A stretch of DNA of 64,000 nucleotides from Lagopus muta (taxonomy: Eukaryota > Chordata > Aves > Galliformes > Phasianidae). Position numbers and translations under genes: made by a program. Position 1 is the first letter of the stretch, and each line of letters starts with the position of its first letter. Below the pieces are notes generated by a model. It was not told the origin of the DNA, did no database searches, and saw nothing but the letters and a program-made list of their open reading frames with translations. The stretch is from the NCBI RefSeq assembly GCF_023343835.1, contig NC_064447.1:15005501-15069500 (forward strand). The letters run 5' to 3'. Of the stretch, positions 12,750 through 23,245 are shown piece by piece.

Positions 12750-13684
12750 TTAACAAATCCTTTGTCAGATACAAACAGAAACCTAGAGGAAGGTGATGCC
12801 ATCCTCAGAGACCTAGACAGGCTTGAGCAGTGGGCCCAGGTGAATCTCATGAGGTTCAACAAAACCAAGTGCAAGGTGTCGCACCTGGGTCGAGGCAACC
12901 CCCATTGCCAATACAAGCTGGGGGATGAAAGTTTAGAGCACAGCACTGCTGAAAAAGACTGATGGATGGGAAGCTGGGCCTGAGCCAGCAATGTGCCCTC
13001 ACAGCCCCGAAAGCCAACTGTATCCTGGGCTGCATCAAACTAATAGGAATGGGAGGGTGGTTGGACTAGATGATCTTGCAGGTCGTTTCCAACCTTGTGA
13101 TTCTGTGAAACAAAGCAAAAGAAGCACGGCCCGCAGGTTGAGGGAGGGGATCCTGCCCTTCTGCTTTGTGCAGGTGAGGGCTCACCAGAGCAATGCATCC
13201 AGATTTGGAGTCCTCAGTACAGGAGAGACATGGAGCTGTTGGAACACATCCAGAAGAGGGCAATAAAATTGATTCAGGGATGGAACACCTCTCCTACAGA
13301 GACGGGCTGAGAGATCTGGAGCTGTTCAACCTAATAGCAGCATTCAGGTATCTAAAGGGGGGGGAGGCTGTGTGAAAGAAGGAGACAGACTCTTTAGCAG
13401 AGACTGTTATAAAGGACAAGAGGAAATGGTTTTAAACTGAAAAAAGGAGAGATTTAGATTAGATATAAGGAAGAAGCTTTTTACGATAAGAGTGGAGAGG
13501 CACTGGCACAGGTTGACCAGAGATGTGGTTGGTGCCCCATCTTTAGAGACATTCAAGGTCAGGATAGACCATGCTCTGAGCCAGCTGATCTAGCTGTAGA
13601 TTTCCCTGTACCACTGCAGGGAATTTGGACTAGATGATGCTTAAGAGGGCCCTCCGACATAAACAATCCTATGATTCTGTGATC
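12750..13684 (+). mobile_element. CR1 LINE, 5'-truncated, interrupted by a second CR1
   Basis: Plus-strand CR1 covering the C-terminal end of the reverse-transcriptase ORF and the 3' UTR. Translation at about 12780-12960 gives the CR1 signature [19 protein letters not shown], then [12 protein letters not shown], and stops at 12961 after a small deletion, so it is dead. The 3' end at 13624-13684 reads TTGGACTAGATGATG and then ATGATTCTGTGAT, the CR1 tail. A foreign 3' CR1 end sits at about 13040-13117 (separate entry). The element resumes at about 13118 with the sequence expected directly after 13039. Confidence 0.93.
13040..13117 (+). mobile_element. Short CR1 3' end nested inside another CR1
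   Basis: A second CR1 terminus, with TTGGACTAGATGATCTTGCA and the CCAACCTTGTGATTCTGTGA ending, appears in the middle of the surrounding CR1. The host sequence is continuous across it: it breaks after GGGCTGCATCAAA and resumes with AGAAGCACGGCC. The nested copy is only about 80 bp, so it was severely 5'-truncated and inserted later than its host. Confidence 0.85.
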
Positions 13685-13689
13685 CTTTA

Positions 13690-15650
13690 ATTGTGATTAC
13701 TCTTAGAGCTTGTAAAGGTGTTCTGGTACCACAGTGATGAACATAACAAAATTGCCAAGTTAGATGATGGATCCAGCTGGTGCTTCTCCCTCTTCCTCCA
13801 CACATCAAGGTGCTCACCAAATGTTTATGATTTTGTCCATTGAGTCTTGTTGGTTTTTATGAATTTACTTGCAGAATGTGCAAAATCATATGCTCTCTTT
13901 CTTCACTGTTGTTGTAGTCTAGACTGTGAGAGGCGCACGATTTTTGCAGAAATAACATCCCTATGTCGCTTTACTCTCTTGATTCTTCAGTTTACCAAAT
14001 AACTTTTCAAAAGCCCTAGCTGGTTCATAAATAAACGTGAGTTCTCCTTTTATATGCCTATCTTGTCTGCTCAATCATCTTAGTCAAGTTTTGACCAGAA
14101 TGGCTTTATTATGTTTATTCAAGTGAGATTTATTGTTCAGTAGCTCAATGAGAAAGTCTTCCTAACTTGCACTTTTTCTACTTACATGGGATCTATGCAA
14201 ACGTGGCAGTTTAGAGTTTTTTTGGTTTTTTGTTTTGTTTTGTTTTAATCTAGAAGATGAAATAAATACTGTAAGAATGCAGCAATATTACAAATGTCTA
14301 TCTCCAAGGAAGGAAAAGTGAAAAAAATAGGAATGGCATCATTTCACAAAATCTTTTGCAGGATATTTACCCAACTCTTTTTTAAAGAGAAATCACAATT
14401 ACTTAAGTTCTCAAAATCTTACTAGCTGCACTGCCTAAGAATACCATTGCATCTTGCACTACTTTCTGTCCTTGCTGGCAGGGTCACTGCAAGTCAAAGA
14501 CAAAGTGGCTATGCACAAGATGATGTCTGATCTGTAGACAAAGGTACTCTCAAGAGTTAAGTGAAGGAATTACTGTTGCAGGCAGAGCAGATATCAGTAT
14601 CCATGGTTTATGAATCTGTTAGACAGTATACTAGGACTTGACTAAAACATTTTCCATTGCAAAATTAATCATGAGTGGATTTTATCTGCTGAAATACTTC
14701 TCCTGTGTACATACCTGGATGCCTCCAAAACAATTACACTTTAAAAACTACATAAAATAGTAAATACTGGGAGAAAGGAATTCTAATGGACTTAAATTAG
14801 GCCAGGACTCCTTTCAACCAGGGTGCATTTGGCTCTTTATTTGCTTGAGTTGCAGAAATGTGATTAACCAAAGTTTATCCAGAAGTAAATTAGTGCTAAA
14901 GCATGAAAATCAGAGCTTTGAGACTACTAGTGTAGCCTCATGCTAGTTTTTTTCATCTAAAGAGCCCAATTAAGCCAACTTGGCAGAAGCTTGAAAAGCA
15001 TGGATTTTCTAGTGGTTTTTAGTATAAAAATAAAAATAAAAAAATATTTAAAAATCACTCTTTTTATTATATAAAGAGAAAGCATTCCTGTGTGCCTGGT
15101 GAAGAGTAGAAAGGCAAGACCAAAGCACACCAGAACTACACAGATTTCTTCTGGCTTTGGAAGCCGAAACTGGAAATTTTACTACTAGTCTGTTAATGAT
15201 ATCATTATTTCTGGCTGACAGCAAGGTAACAGATGCTTTTTCAGGTCAGCGCATCCAAGCCTGATCCTAAGCAGACATCTCATTCTTATTTCTGATATAG
15301 ATGCCCTTTAAGTACTGTAGCATATCAAGTGCATGAACAGACCATGTACAGTGGTCAATGACTTGAATTACTCTGTGGGGATCTCTCTTACAGCTTAGCA
15401 ACACTGGCTTACAAAACCTGCACTAGGAAAGAAATTCAGCCAAATAAGAAAGTCAGTTCAGCCCCAAATAGATTCTCAAAAAGAGGCTTAGGGCAGACAG
15501 AATTTATGCACAGACTTTATGCTGCTTCTCCATACTGGTTCCTCGTCCTTCCTGCTAGGTGAATGAAGATGTACAGACTTGTGCAAATACCTGTTAAATC
15601 GCTATATGTTTAATATTTAATACTTAAACTTTGACTGCAGCTTGCTTGAA
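13690..15650. other. Intergenic DNA, nothing supported
   Basis: AT-rich unique-looking sequence with small T-rich and A-rich tracts (for example 14217-14246 and 15028-15050). No gene, RNA or clear repeat recognised. Confidence 0.5.
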
Positions 15651-15653
15651 AGT

Positions 15654-15790
15654 CACAGAATCACAGAATCCTAGAATGGTTTGGGTTGGAAGGGAACTTT
15701 AAGATAACCTAGTTCCAACCCCCCTGCTATAAACATATAGACATCTCCCACCAGATCAAGTTGCCCAAAGTCCCATTCAGCCTTGATAAA
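15654..15790 (-). mobile_element. CR1 LINE, short 3' end on the minus strand
   Basis: Starts with TCACAGAATCACAGAATC, the reverse complement of the CR1 tail, followed by GGTTTGGGTTGGAAGGGA and CCAACCCCCCTGC. This is the usual minus-strand CR1 3' end. Confidence 0.88.
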
Positions 15791-15799
15791 ATCAATGAA

Positions 15800-16440
15800 T
15801 TGTCACAGTTCAACCTGGTTTCTGTGATGAGGAGGTGAAGGGAGTCAAGGATCCACACCCTGGAGAGGGGGGTATGTGGGAGCAGAAAGGGAAAAGGCAA
15901 GGAGATATGCCTGGAAGAGGAAAACAGCAGCAATGAGCCAAAGGAAAAAAAAAACAAACTCAGTTTACTGAATACAGTAGCAGAATGTGAGGTCATATAG
16001 TATTATTGAAATTGAAGCTACTAAAATGCAAAAGAGAGAGTTTCTAAAACCAAAATCCTTACTCTAATGCTGTAGGCAAAGTGTCCAGGGAAAAAAAACC
16101 CACTGTCTTGTGACTCCCAATCCACTTCAGCTTTCCCTGCAAACAGAAAATAGAAATGGAAAACAGGAACAACAACAATATGAAGTCTTCTTAGAGTCAT
16201 AGTTCATTCTCCTCTCTTAAAACCATGAGACTGGAACTCATGAAGATATAGTGACAAGTCATGAAACTGCACCTTTGACTCTTTAACTCCCACTGCACTG
16301 TGTGATGTTATGATGTGGAATATCGATGGAAAACCTTGAAACCATGACATAAGTAAATGTCTTAGTTTCAGCTGGGACAGAATTGTTTTCTTCAGAGTGT
16401 CTGGTATGATGTTTCAATTAAATTTGATGTGCTCTTGAGC
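15800..16440. mobile_element. Degenerate avian LTR-retroelement (ERV-like) fragment
   Basis: Two pieces resemble long terminal repeat sequence common in bird genomes. One is about 15830-16350, including a 'caaactcagtttactgaatac'-type block at 15955-15976 and a 'gtgatgttatgatgtggaat' block at 16301-16320. The other starts at about 16358 with TGTCTTAGTTTCAGCTGGGA and continues to a CTGGTATGATG-like motif. The match is from memory of the general pattern, not from a search. No open reading frame for gag, pol or env is visible, so this is an inactive relic. Family, orientation and exact limits are uncertain. Confidence 0.45.
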
Positions 16441-19400
16441 AAATTATCTCTGGGAAGTAAACAGAGTAGTTGCTTTCTCATCAGCCTATTCTAACAAGGA
16501 ATGTGATGATTTCCATCTAGGTAATCTTGAATGTTATTTTGTCAAACGTCCAGCCCTGGCAAATTCTAAACAATTCAGAATTCTTTAATACTTTTCAAAG
16601 AAACAATCGGTATGGTAGAAGGTCAGACTACGTAGAATTGCTTGAGAACTCACGAAGGTAAAAAGTTACTGATGTTTTCAAATCAGGTTTCCCTCCATGG
16701 AGGATTTATAGAGGGTTAGATGCCTCAGAAGAGTAAACCTAGAAGTCTGCATACTAAGTGGAAAACATGACAACCAGTGATTAAGTGCTGTGTCTCACCT
16801 GGTGCCCATCTAGGGAAGTTAAATATCTGGCAGAAGATGGTAAGCAGGTGCCTTTTTCTATTCAATTTTAATTTGGACTCTGAATCCCATATTCATCTTC
16901 TCAGCATAAGAAAAAATATTGCTTGTTTCTTTCTGTTGTATTTATTTTCTTAACAGAAACCATTAATAACAGATGAAGAAGCTACTTCAGATTAATATGA
17001 GTAAAGATAGAAAACGAAGAAAGAAGCTCATTGGTGATCAGAATATCATCTTCCAGCTGTCACAAAGTCTAAATGTGAATCATTTTGACTTCCCTTTGCT
17101 TTTCAAAACTCAAATGGTAGGACAAGTATGAGTACTATGCCAACACAAGATATACTCCACCAGCTCTTCAATCACTGATTACTTGTACATATTCAAGGCC
17201 TTTCTTCTGGTTTTCACTGGAGCACAATATAATTCCTATGATAACACCAAAGGTCACAGCATTCATTGAAAACATCTTGATTTATGGAACTCATCGTAAA
17301 ATGTGAGTAAGGAGACACCCCACCCCTTTAGTATAAGCCTAAACACCAAAGATCAAAGCCCGAAAAGATTTCTTTCATTCACTAAAAGATATTAACATTA
17401 AAAATATTTGTAAGGAAGAGACACGTATAACCACCTACCTTACTGTAAATTCACGTGTGATACAGGTTTAATTAAAAGGCAAAAGGTTAATTATATTTTC
17501 TAGGTATTAAAGTAAATTGGTCAATACCAATCTGCATTCTTGCTATTTTTGTTAGAGTCTTTATTAGGTTGTAAATAAGCACCACCACTCTACTAGGGAT
17601 TATAAGCTCATATTTTTCTCATCTGATTTCTTTCCATTCAGGAGACTCTAATAATGGAAATATATCCTGTCTTTTATTTATGTAGGTAACTCCAAATGAC
17701 TGCTTGTACACAGTGTATGCCATAGTCTCAGTCATTAGGAAAGTTCTAAGCTTTCACTTATTTTATTTTTTATTTCCTCCTAGGCACTTCTTCCTATCAT
17801 GCTGAGCTCTTCTAATGTTTAGAAATATTTTAGAACTAGAAAAAAAAAAGAAAAAAAAAAAAGAAAAAAAAAAAGTACAGTCAATTAATTCTTTCATTTG
17901 AATAATTAAACATTTTAAATAATCCTTCCATACCTTTTGTTCAGCTATGGATATATTATTAGTAGCAGCCTGTACTGTGTGCTGCAAGAGAATGTTAAGC
18001 ACATAATTCCTAGAACCTGGGGAGGACAACATTTCCTGACACTGTGAATTTACCTACCCAGTGACATCTTGTTCTAATTCAAATGCATTTCACAGTGTAG
18101 TAATTATACCATATGAATGTTGTGCTCTTCCATGAAAAATTCAGCACAGTTAATTATTTAAAGAAATGTTATAGTTGTTGAATCCATCCCACTGTGTTCA
18201 ACAAAATTTTTAATCATGCTTCACTATTTCTAGGATGCTCCCATTTTATCATTCATTCCCATAGTTTACTCTGTGAAGAAACCCCATAGGTTTAAGACCA
18301 TAGGTTTGTAGGCAGACTTTTGTCAAATGGGTGTCATCAAAGCTCAGACGCAGTCTGTAACATCTCTGCTTGTTGAGTGTGTTCGTATAGACAAATGGTC
18401 TTCAGTCTTCTACTGATTGGCATTAAGTAATTTTCTCGCAGACCTGCTCCTGAACAGCATCCAATGATTCCACCATGCCTCATAAGCAAACATTACTAGG
18501 CTTCATGAAAGTTCTTTGTTTGTTTGTTTCCAGGAGACTGTGTCCAAGGGCCCACAGAAACTAATTTTTTCAAATAAGTATGAAAGGTATAAAAGGTATA
18601 AAAAGTATAAAAGAGCAGAAAAGCCACTTTTCGATCAGGAATAAAGTATGCCATTTCGTACTTAGTCACAGGACTATGTTGTATTTGTAGAAGATATTTG
18701 AACAGTGCTGGAGGGTAAAATATTTAAAAGTCACAGTGGGAATACGCAGAGTGTTGCCAGTTGTTATGAATAAATACAGCTGGAAGAAATTTGAAAAAAA
18801 TCATCACAAACACAGTGAAGGAGGAGCGTGTGTGAAGTGAAGGGTTAGTGCAAAACAGGTGGATTTTGTTTGCATGGATGAAGGCACAATCTTGTCTTAA
18901 TCGGTTATTAATTTGGCAAATAGAAGTTTTGTGGGGCATGTCTTACTTCACAGATCTGCTTCTGTGTGCCTCTACCTACGTTGAGATTTGATATTTATCT
19001 CTTTTTACCTATGGTCTGAAAAATAATAGTAAATACATAGATCTTTAGATGAGGAACCTGAGAGGAATGCAAAATGTAATTTATTGCTGAGATAACACTA
19101 CTGAAAAATGGATACTTCTGCTTATCTAATACAATAGGAACAAAAGGACTTGAAATTCTGAGGAGCAGAAGTGCTAAACACATCTGAAATATAAAGCAAT
19201 CAAGTATTATTTAATTTTGAAGTAATATTTCCTACAAATTAAGCTGACAGGTTTGTAATAGGAAGCGTTACCTTCTCCTATACATAATACTTCTCTGTTC
19301 AGTTCCACCTTTAATTATGGAAAAACATTTTATTTGATAAAAAAAACTATGGCAAAATAGATGCCTGCTTCTTAGTCATTCTGTTTCACGAAATTCAGTG

Positions 19401-22400
19401 ACTGCTATACAAGTGACATCACAGATGGTAATGTCAATTTTAAGATCTATCTCACATGTAAAATCTGGTACACAACATGAGCGAACAGGAACACACAGTT
19501 GTAAGAGTTCTATGAAGATTTCAGAGAACAGAATAATTCTCCAAGGCAGTAAAAATTCTCTCAAATGCTGATGCAATTATTAGTAAGCCTATCTGTTGAG
19601 GGGACAGTAGTGAAGGCTACTCAACAAGAAGGTTCATTTGCCTGTTTAATCTATAACTTAGTTTCCACTTGCACAAAAGAGGACAGCTAAACCTCACTCT
19701 GCAATCTGTAGAAGCTACAACTTCTCAAAGTGGTATGACTGTGGATCCTTTTTCTCAGATTTTTTATAATCACTATGACAATTTTTTCTCAGAGCATTCT
19801 GAGGTTGTTTCTTTATGTTCAGTTTGGTGATGCACCTGTGTTTCTCAAAAATATATTTAAGTTAAACAGTTGATGTTCAAAGAAGAAAAAAAAAAACCCT
19901 TTTTAAGAAAGAGGATGAATTCTGTTTTCCTGCTTTAAAACTAGCTTTTTGTTTGAGCAAGAATACAAACAGATTCTCCTTGTATATTTTGAGTTAACTA
20001 GTGTAACAGTAAAACAAGAACATCCTTGTTGTGTGGTTAATTGAAGAAACATTTAAATTCTCTGACTGTTTAATAAATGTTAATACTTGAAAGATTGCTG
20101 CTGCTGCTTTTTCTTCTTTTTTTTTTTCAGAAATAGCAACTGTGGTTAATGATCATCTAGGTTATTTTTTTCTAATACAATGTCATCAGCAAAGGACAAA
20201 GGAATCTGAAAATCATGCACAAACTAAATAGTGCTTCTTTTGTCAGATTGCTGCTTTTGCTTATTCATTAGTGGAAAACCTGTTTGTCTAAAAGTAAAGG
20301 AAATCCAACAAATCCAAGTTTTAGATCTAAATGTGAACTAAAAGCACTCATATTTCATTTTTATTCTCAGACCAAGTCAAACGATAAATACCTGAAGTTT
20401 GTAGTATTCTGGAGATAAAAATATACTCTGAATAGTATTTTTGTATGTATTTATGTGCTTAATTTCCCCCTAAATTGACTGGACACATCTCAGCGATCAT
20501 CAGAAATTATACACTACACAGAATTTAACACATGTAGAGGAACGTTTAAATCAGGAGGTTCTTAGGTAGTTCAGTATGAGCTGGCAGTCAATCTCAACTT
20601 TTCTGCATAGTTTTGGAGGAGGGTACTTCCCTTAAAGCCTTGATTTTGTTACTTAGCTGTAGTCCTGCAGACTTCCTGTGTTTCTTTTCTTCTGTGTCTA
20701 GCAGTTTCAGTGCAAACTCACAACCTAAACTTCCGTGACCCTTCCAGAGCAGAAATGTAATGTGTCAAAATTATCCCAGTTCTCTGTGTCAAAAATCTGT
20801 TTTCTGTCAGCACAGGTCTCAATTACTCAGCAAGATCTGCAAGTAGTATGTACATGAAAATGCAATCAAGATAGGGAAATACAAAATCAGAGGCACCCAG
20901 AATAAAGTAGAACTTCTGAACATTTGGCAGCACATAAAATGAGTAAGACATCTACTAGAATCTTACAAAAAACAACTCTTATCTAGACAAAACCTGTATG
21001 TGTCAGAAATGGGAAAGCAGTGTGCAAAACAAATTGAGTTAAACAATGTGTTTAACTTATTACATCAACTTTTATATTTCTCATAGTTACAGTGACTCAA
21101 GGAATATATTACAGGTTTCTTGAACAAATTGAGCCTGCCTACACTAAATGAGTCAGATAAAAATCAATTACATTGTGAATTCTTAATTCAATGCCATCAT
21201 TGTTCCTTTCCTAGTGAGAAAATATCAGTCCTGGTCAACCAACATTTTTGTTTTGTGCAAAACATTTTAATTTTTTTTTTCTTATTTTGTGGACCCTTTG
21301 AAAATGAAAAACCATTTGGTATCAAAGTGAAATATTAATAAGACTCTTTTTAATACCGAGTCAGCACTTAGTTACTCTTTTTTTTTTTTTTTTTTTTTTT
21401 TTCTCCATACAGAGTATCAAAAGGACAGACAGTAAGTTTTATCATATTTTATCGTATTTTGCAACATTTAGGTTTTGCTTAGTACATGTATTTATATTGC
21501 CACAACACACTGGAGTCTTCTATTCTTAGCAATGGAATAGGATGAAAACAATGGGCTAGTGTAAGCTACTACTCTTAAGTTTTCAAAACTAAACAGTTGT
21601 TACCTGTTGAGGTAGAAAAATAGGAGGGTGTCAGATGCCAGGCCTTCCAAAAGGTAACATCTACTAAGAGTGCTCTCCTGTTACAGTATTTATGGGAACT
21701 GGAAGAAAAGAGAAACAGAAAATAGACTTGATACATTGTATGCCTTATTTATTCAGCCTGTGTATGTCCATACTGTCTCCAAACAAACACAATGATGCGA
21801 TACCTTTTATATCACCAGGTTTTATTAATTCCCCTATTTTTTCTAACTTGTCACTTGAAGACTGATATAAATCATAGTATCAAGCAGTGAAAACAGACGC
21901 TGAAAATTCGCTGTGTGTTGTTTACACCTCCAACCTACATTGGATTCCCTGCATTCCAGATGGCACATAGTCATTCTGTTCTATTCTACGTATAAGATTA
22001 AAATGGTCTACTTTCAAATCTGCATATCTGTTTGTGCTTTGTAATTTAAATTCCGATGTCTGGATCAACTCCGTTTTGCCTTTTTCACCTTTCGGATTCT
22101 TCCATTTTTCCAATTTACCTTGTTACCACTTGCTAAGAATAGATAAAGGATTTCTTCTTTCAACCACTGTATTCACCATGTTGCTTTTCATGTTAATTAG
22201 TCATTAGAGACAGTAAATAAAAAAACTAATTACTGATTTAATAGGTACTATATTTTGGCCTCTCAAGGTGCATATAATCATACTTTAAATTGCAACAAGA
22301 AATAAGGTGCACTTTCTGCAGCTGGTGGGTTTTCTTTCAGAACTTCTAAGTTAAGAACTGTTTGCATTGGTAGTGTCTAATATGTACTGTGGTAAGTATT

Positions 22401-22870
22401 AGATCTGGACCCTCAGACCTGCCCTGTTCTAATCATGATCATTACTAAGCTAAACCTTACACAAACATTTCACTGCCCCATTTCTCTTTTTTTCTTATTT
22501 TCAACATATTGTCTGCTTTTCCAGAATTGTACATTCTCCGCTGTATGCTCACACTAAGTTTTTAAAATTATTAAGACTATACTAAACTATACTAAAATCT
22601 ATACTATATAAGACCAGGTATGTATTCAGAAAATTATTTATTCAGTGCCATTATATCAATGATGCTTCATTTAACAAATCCAGGCCTATGACCTAATCCA
22701 GTGCTCTCCTGTAGATTTCACATGCTGAACAAAGCAGCACTGAGCTCTGCATATCACGAGGTGCAGATTAATGGGGTTGTGACCATTCTGTCAGGAAAAT
22801 GATTCTATGAGCAACTTTTAGAGCAAAACTGAGACAAAGACTGTAGAAACCTCAACTGAAAAGCATCCCT
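16441..22870. other. Intergenic DNA upstream of CPPED1
   Basis: AT-rich with no supported gene. Noted: a poly-A/G tract at about 17837-17875, a tandem of GGTATAAAA-like units at about 18577-18613, a T25 run at 21378-21402, and an ACTATACTAAA tandem at about 22575-22600. Open frames here are short and resemble nothing known to me. Confidence 0.5.
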
Positions 22871-23014
22871 TCGAGGTGATCAGGAAATTCCTGATGCTTT
22901 TAGGCTTCAGGTTTGCAGGAAAATCAGGCAGGTTTTCGGCGGGTTTTGTCTGTTTGTTGCCGCCGAAATGCCTCAGCAGCGGTGAGCAGAGCCAACCCTG
23001 CGCCCAAAGCCGCT

Positions 23015-23035
23015 GCCGCCATCCAACATGGCGCC
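23015..23035 (+). promoter_or_regulatory. CPPED1: Opposed YY1-like sites forming a TISU-like upstream AUG
   Basis: GCCGCCAT (23015-23022) and CAACATGGCGCC (23024-23035) are YY1-core matches in opposite orientation. The second matches the published TISU consensus SAASATGGCGGC at 11 of 12 positions. Its ATG (23028-23030) is 154 bases upstream of the CPPED1 ATG and in a different frame. It may mark the transcription start, act as an upstream start codon, or only be a YY1 site. Confidence 0.5.
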
Positions 23036-23181
23036 GCCAAGCCTCGGCGCTCGCTTCCCGCGCCGCCGGACCCCCGCCCCTCCCCGGGATCCTCCCCCGC
23101 GCCCAGGTGCCGCCCCCGGCGGAGGCGGTGCCACTCTCTCGGCCGTCCGGGACGAGACGGCGTCTCTCGGGGGCGGACGTT

Positions 23182-23245
23182 ATGGCGGCAGAGGAGGACG
23201 TGTTCCAGAGAGCTCGGGGAAGGACTCTGACCGCTTTCCTCCAAG
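23182..23245 (+). CDS. CPPED1: CPPED1 coding exon 1
   Basis: Encodes residues 1-21 plus one base of codon 22, up to a GTACG donor at 23246. The residues ([19 protein letters not shown]) match the short N-terminus of vertebrate CPPED1. It lies inside the CpG island. Confidence 0.92.
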
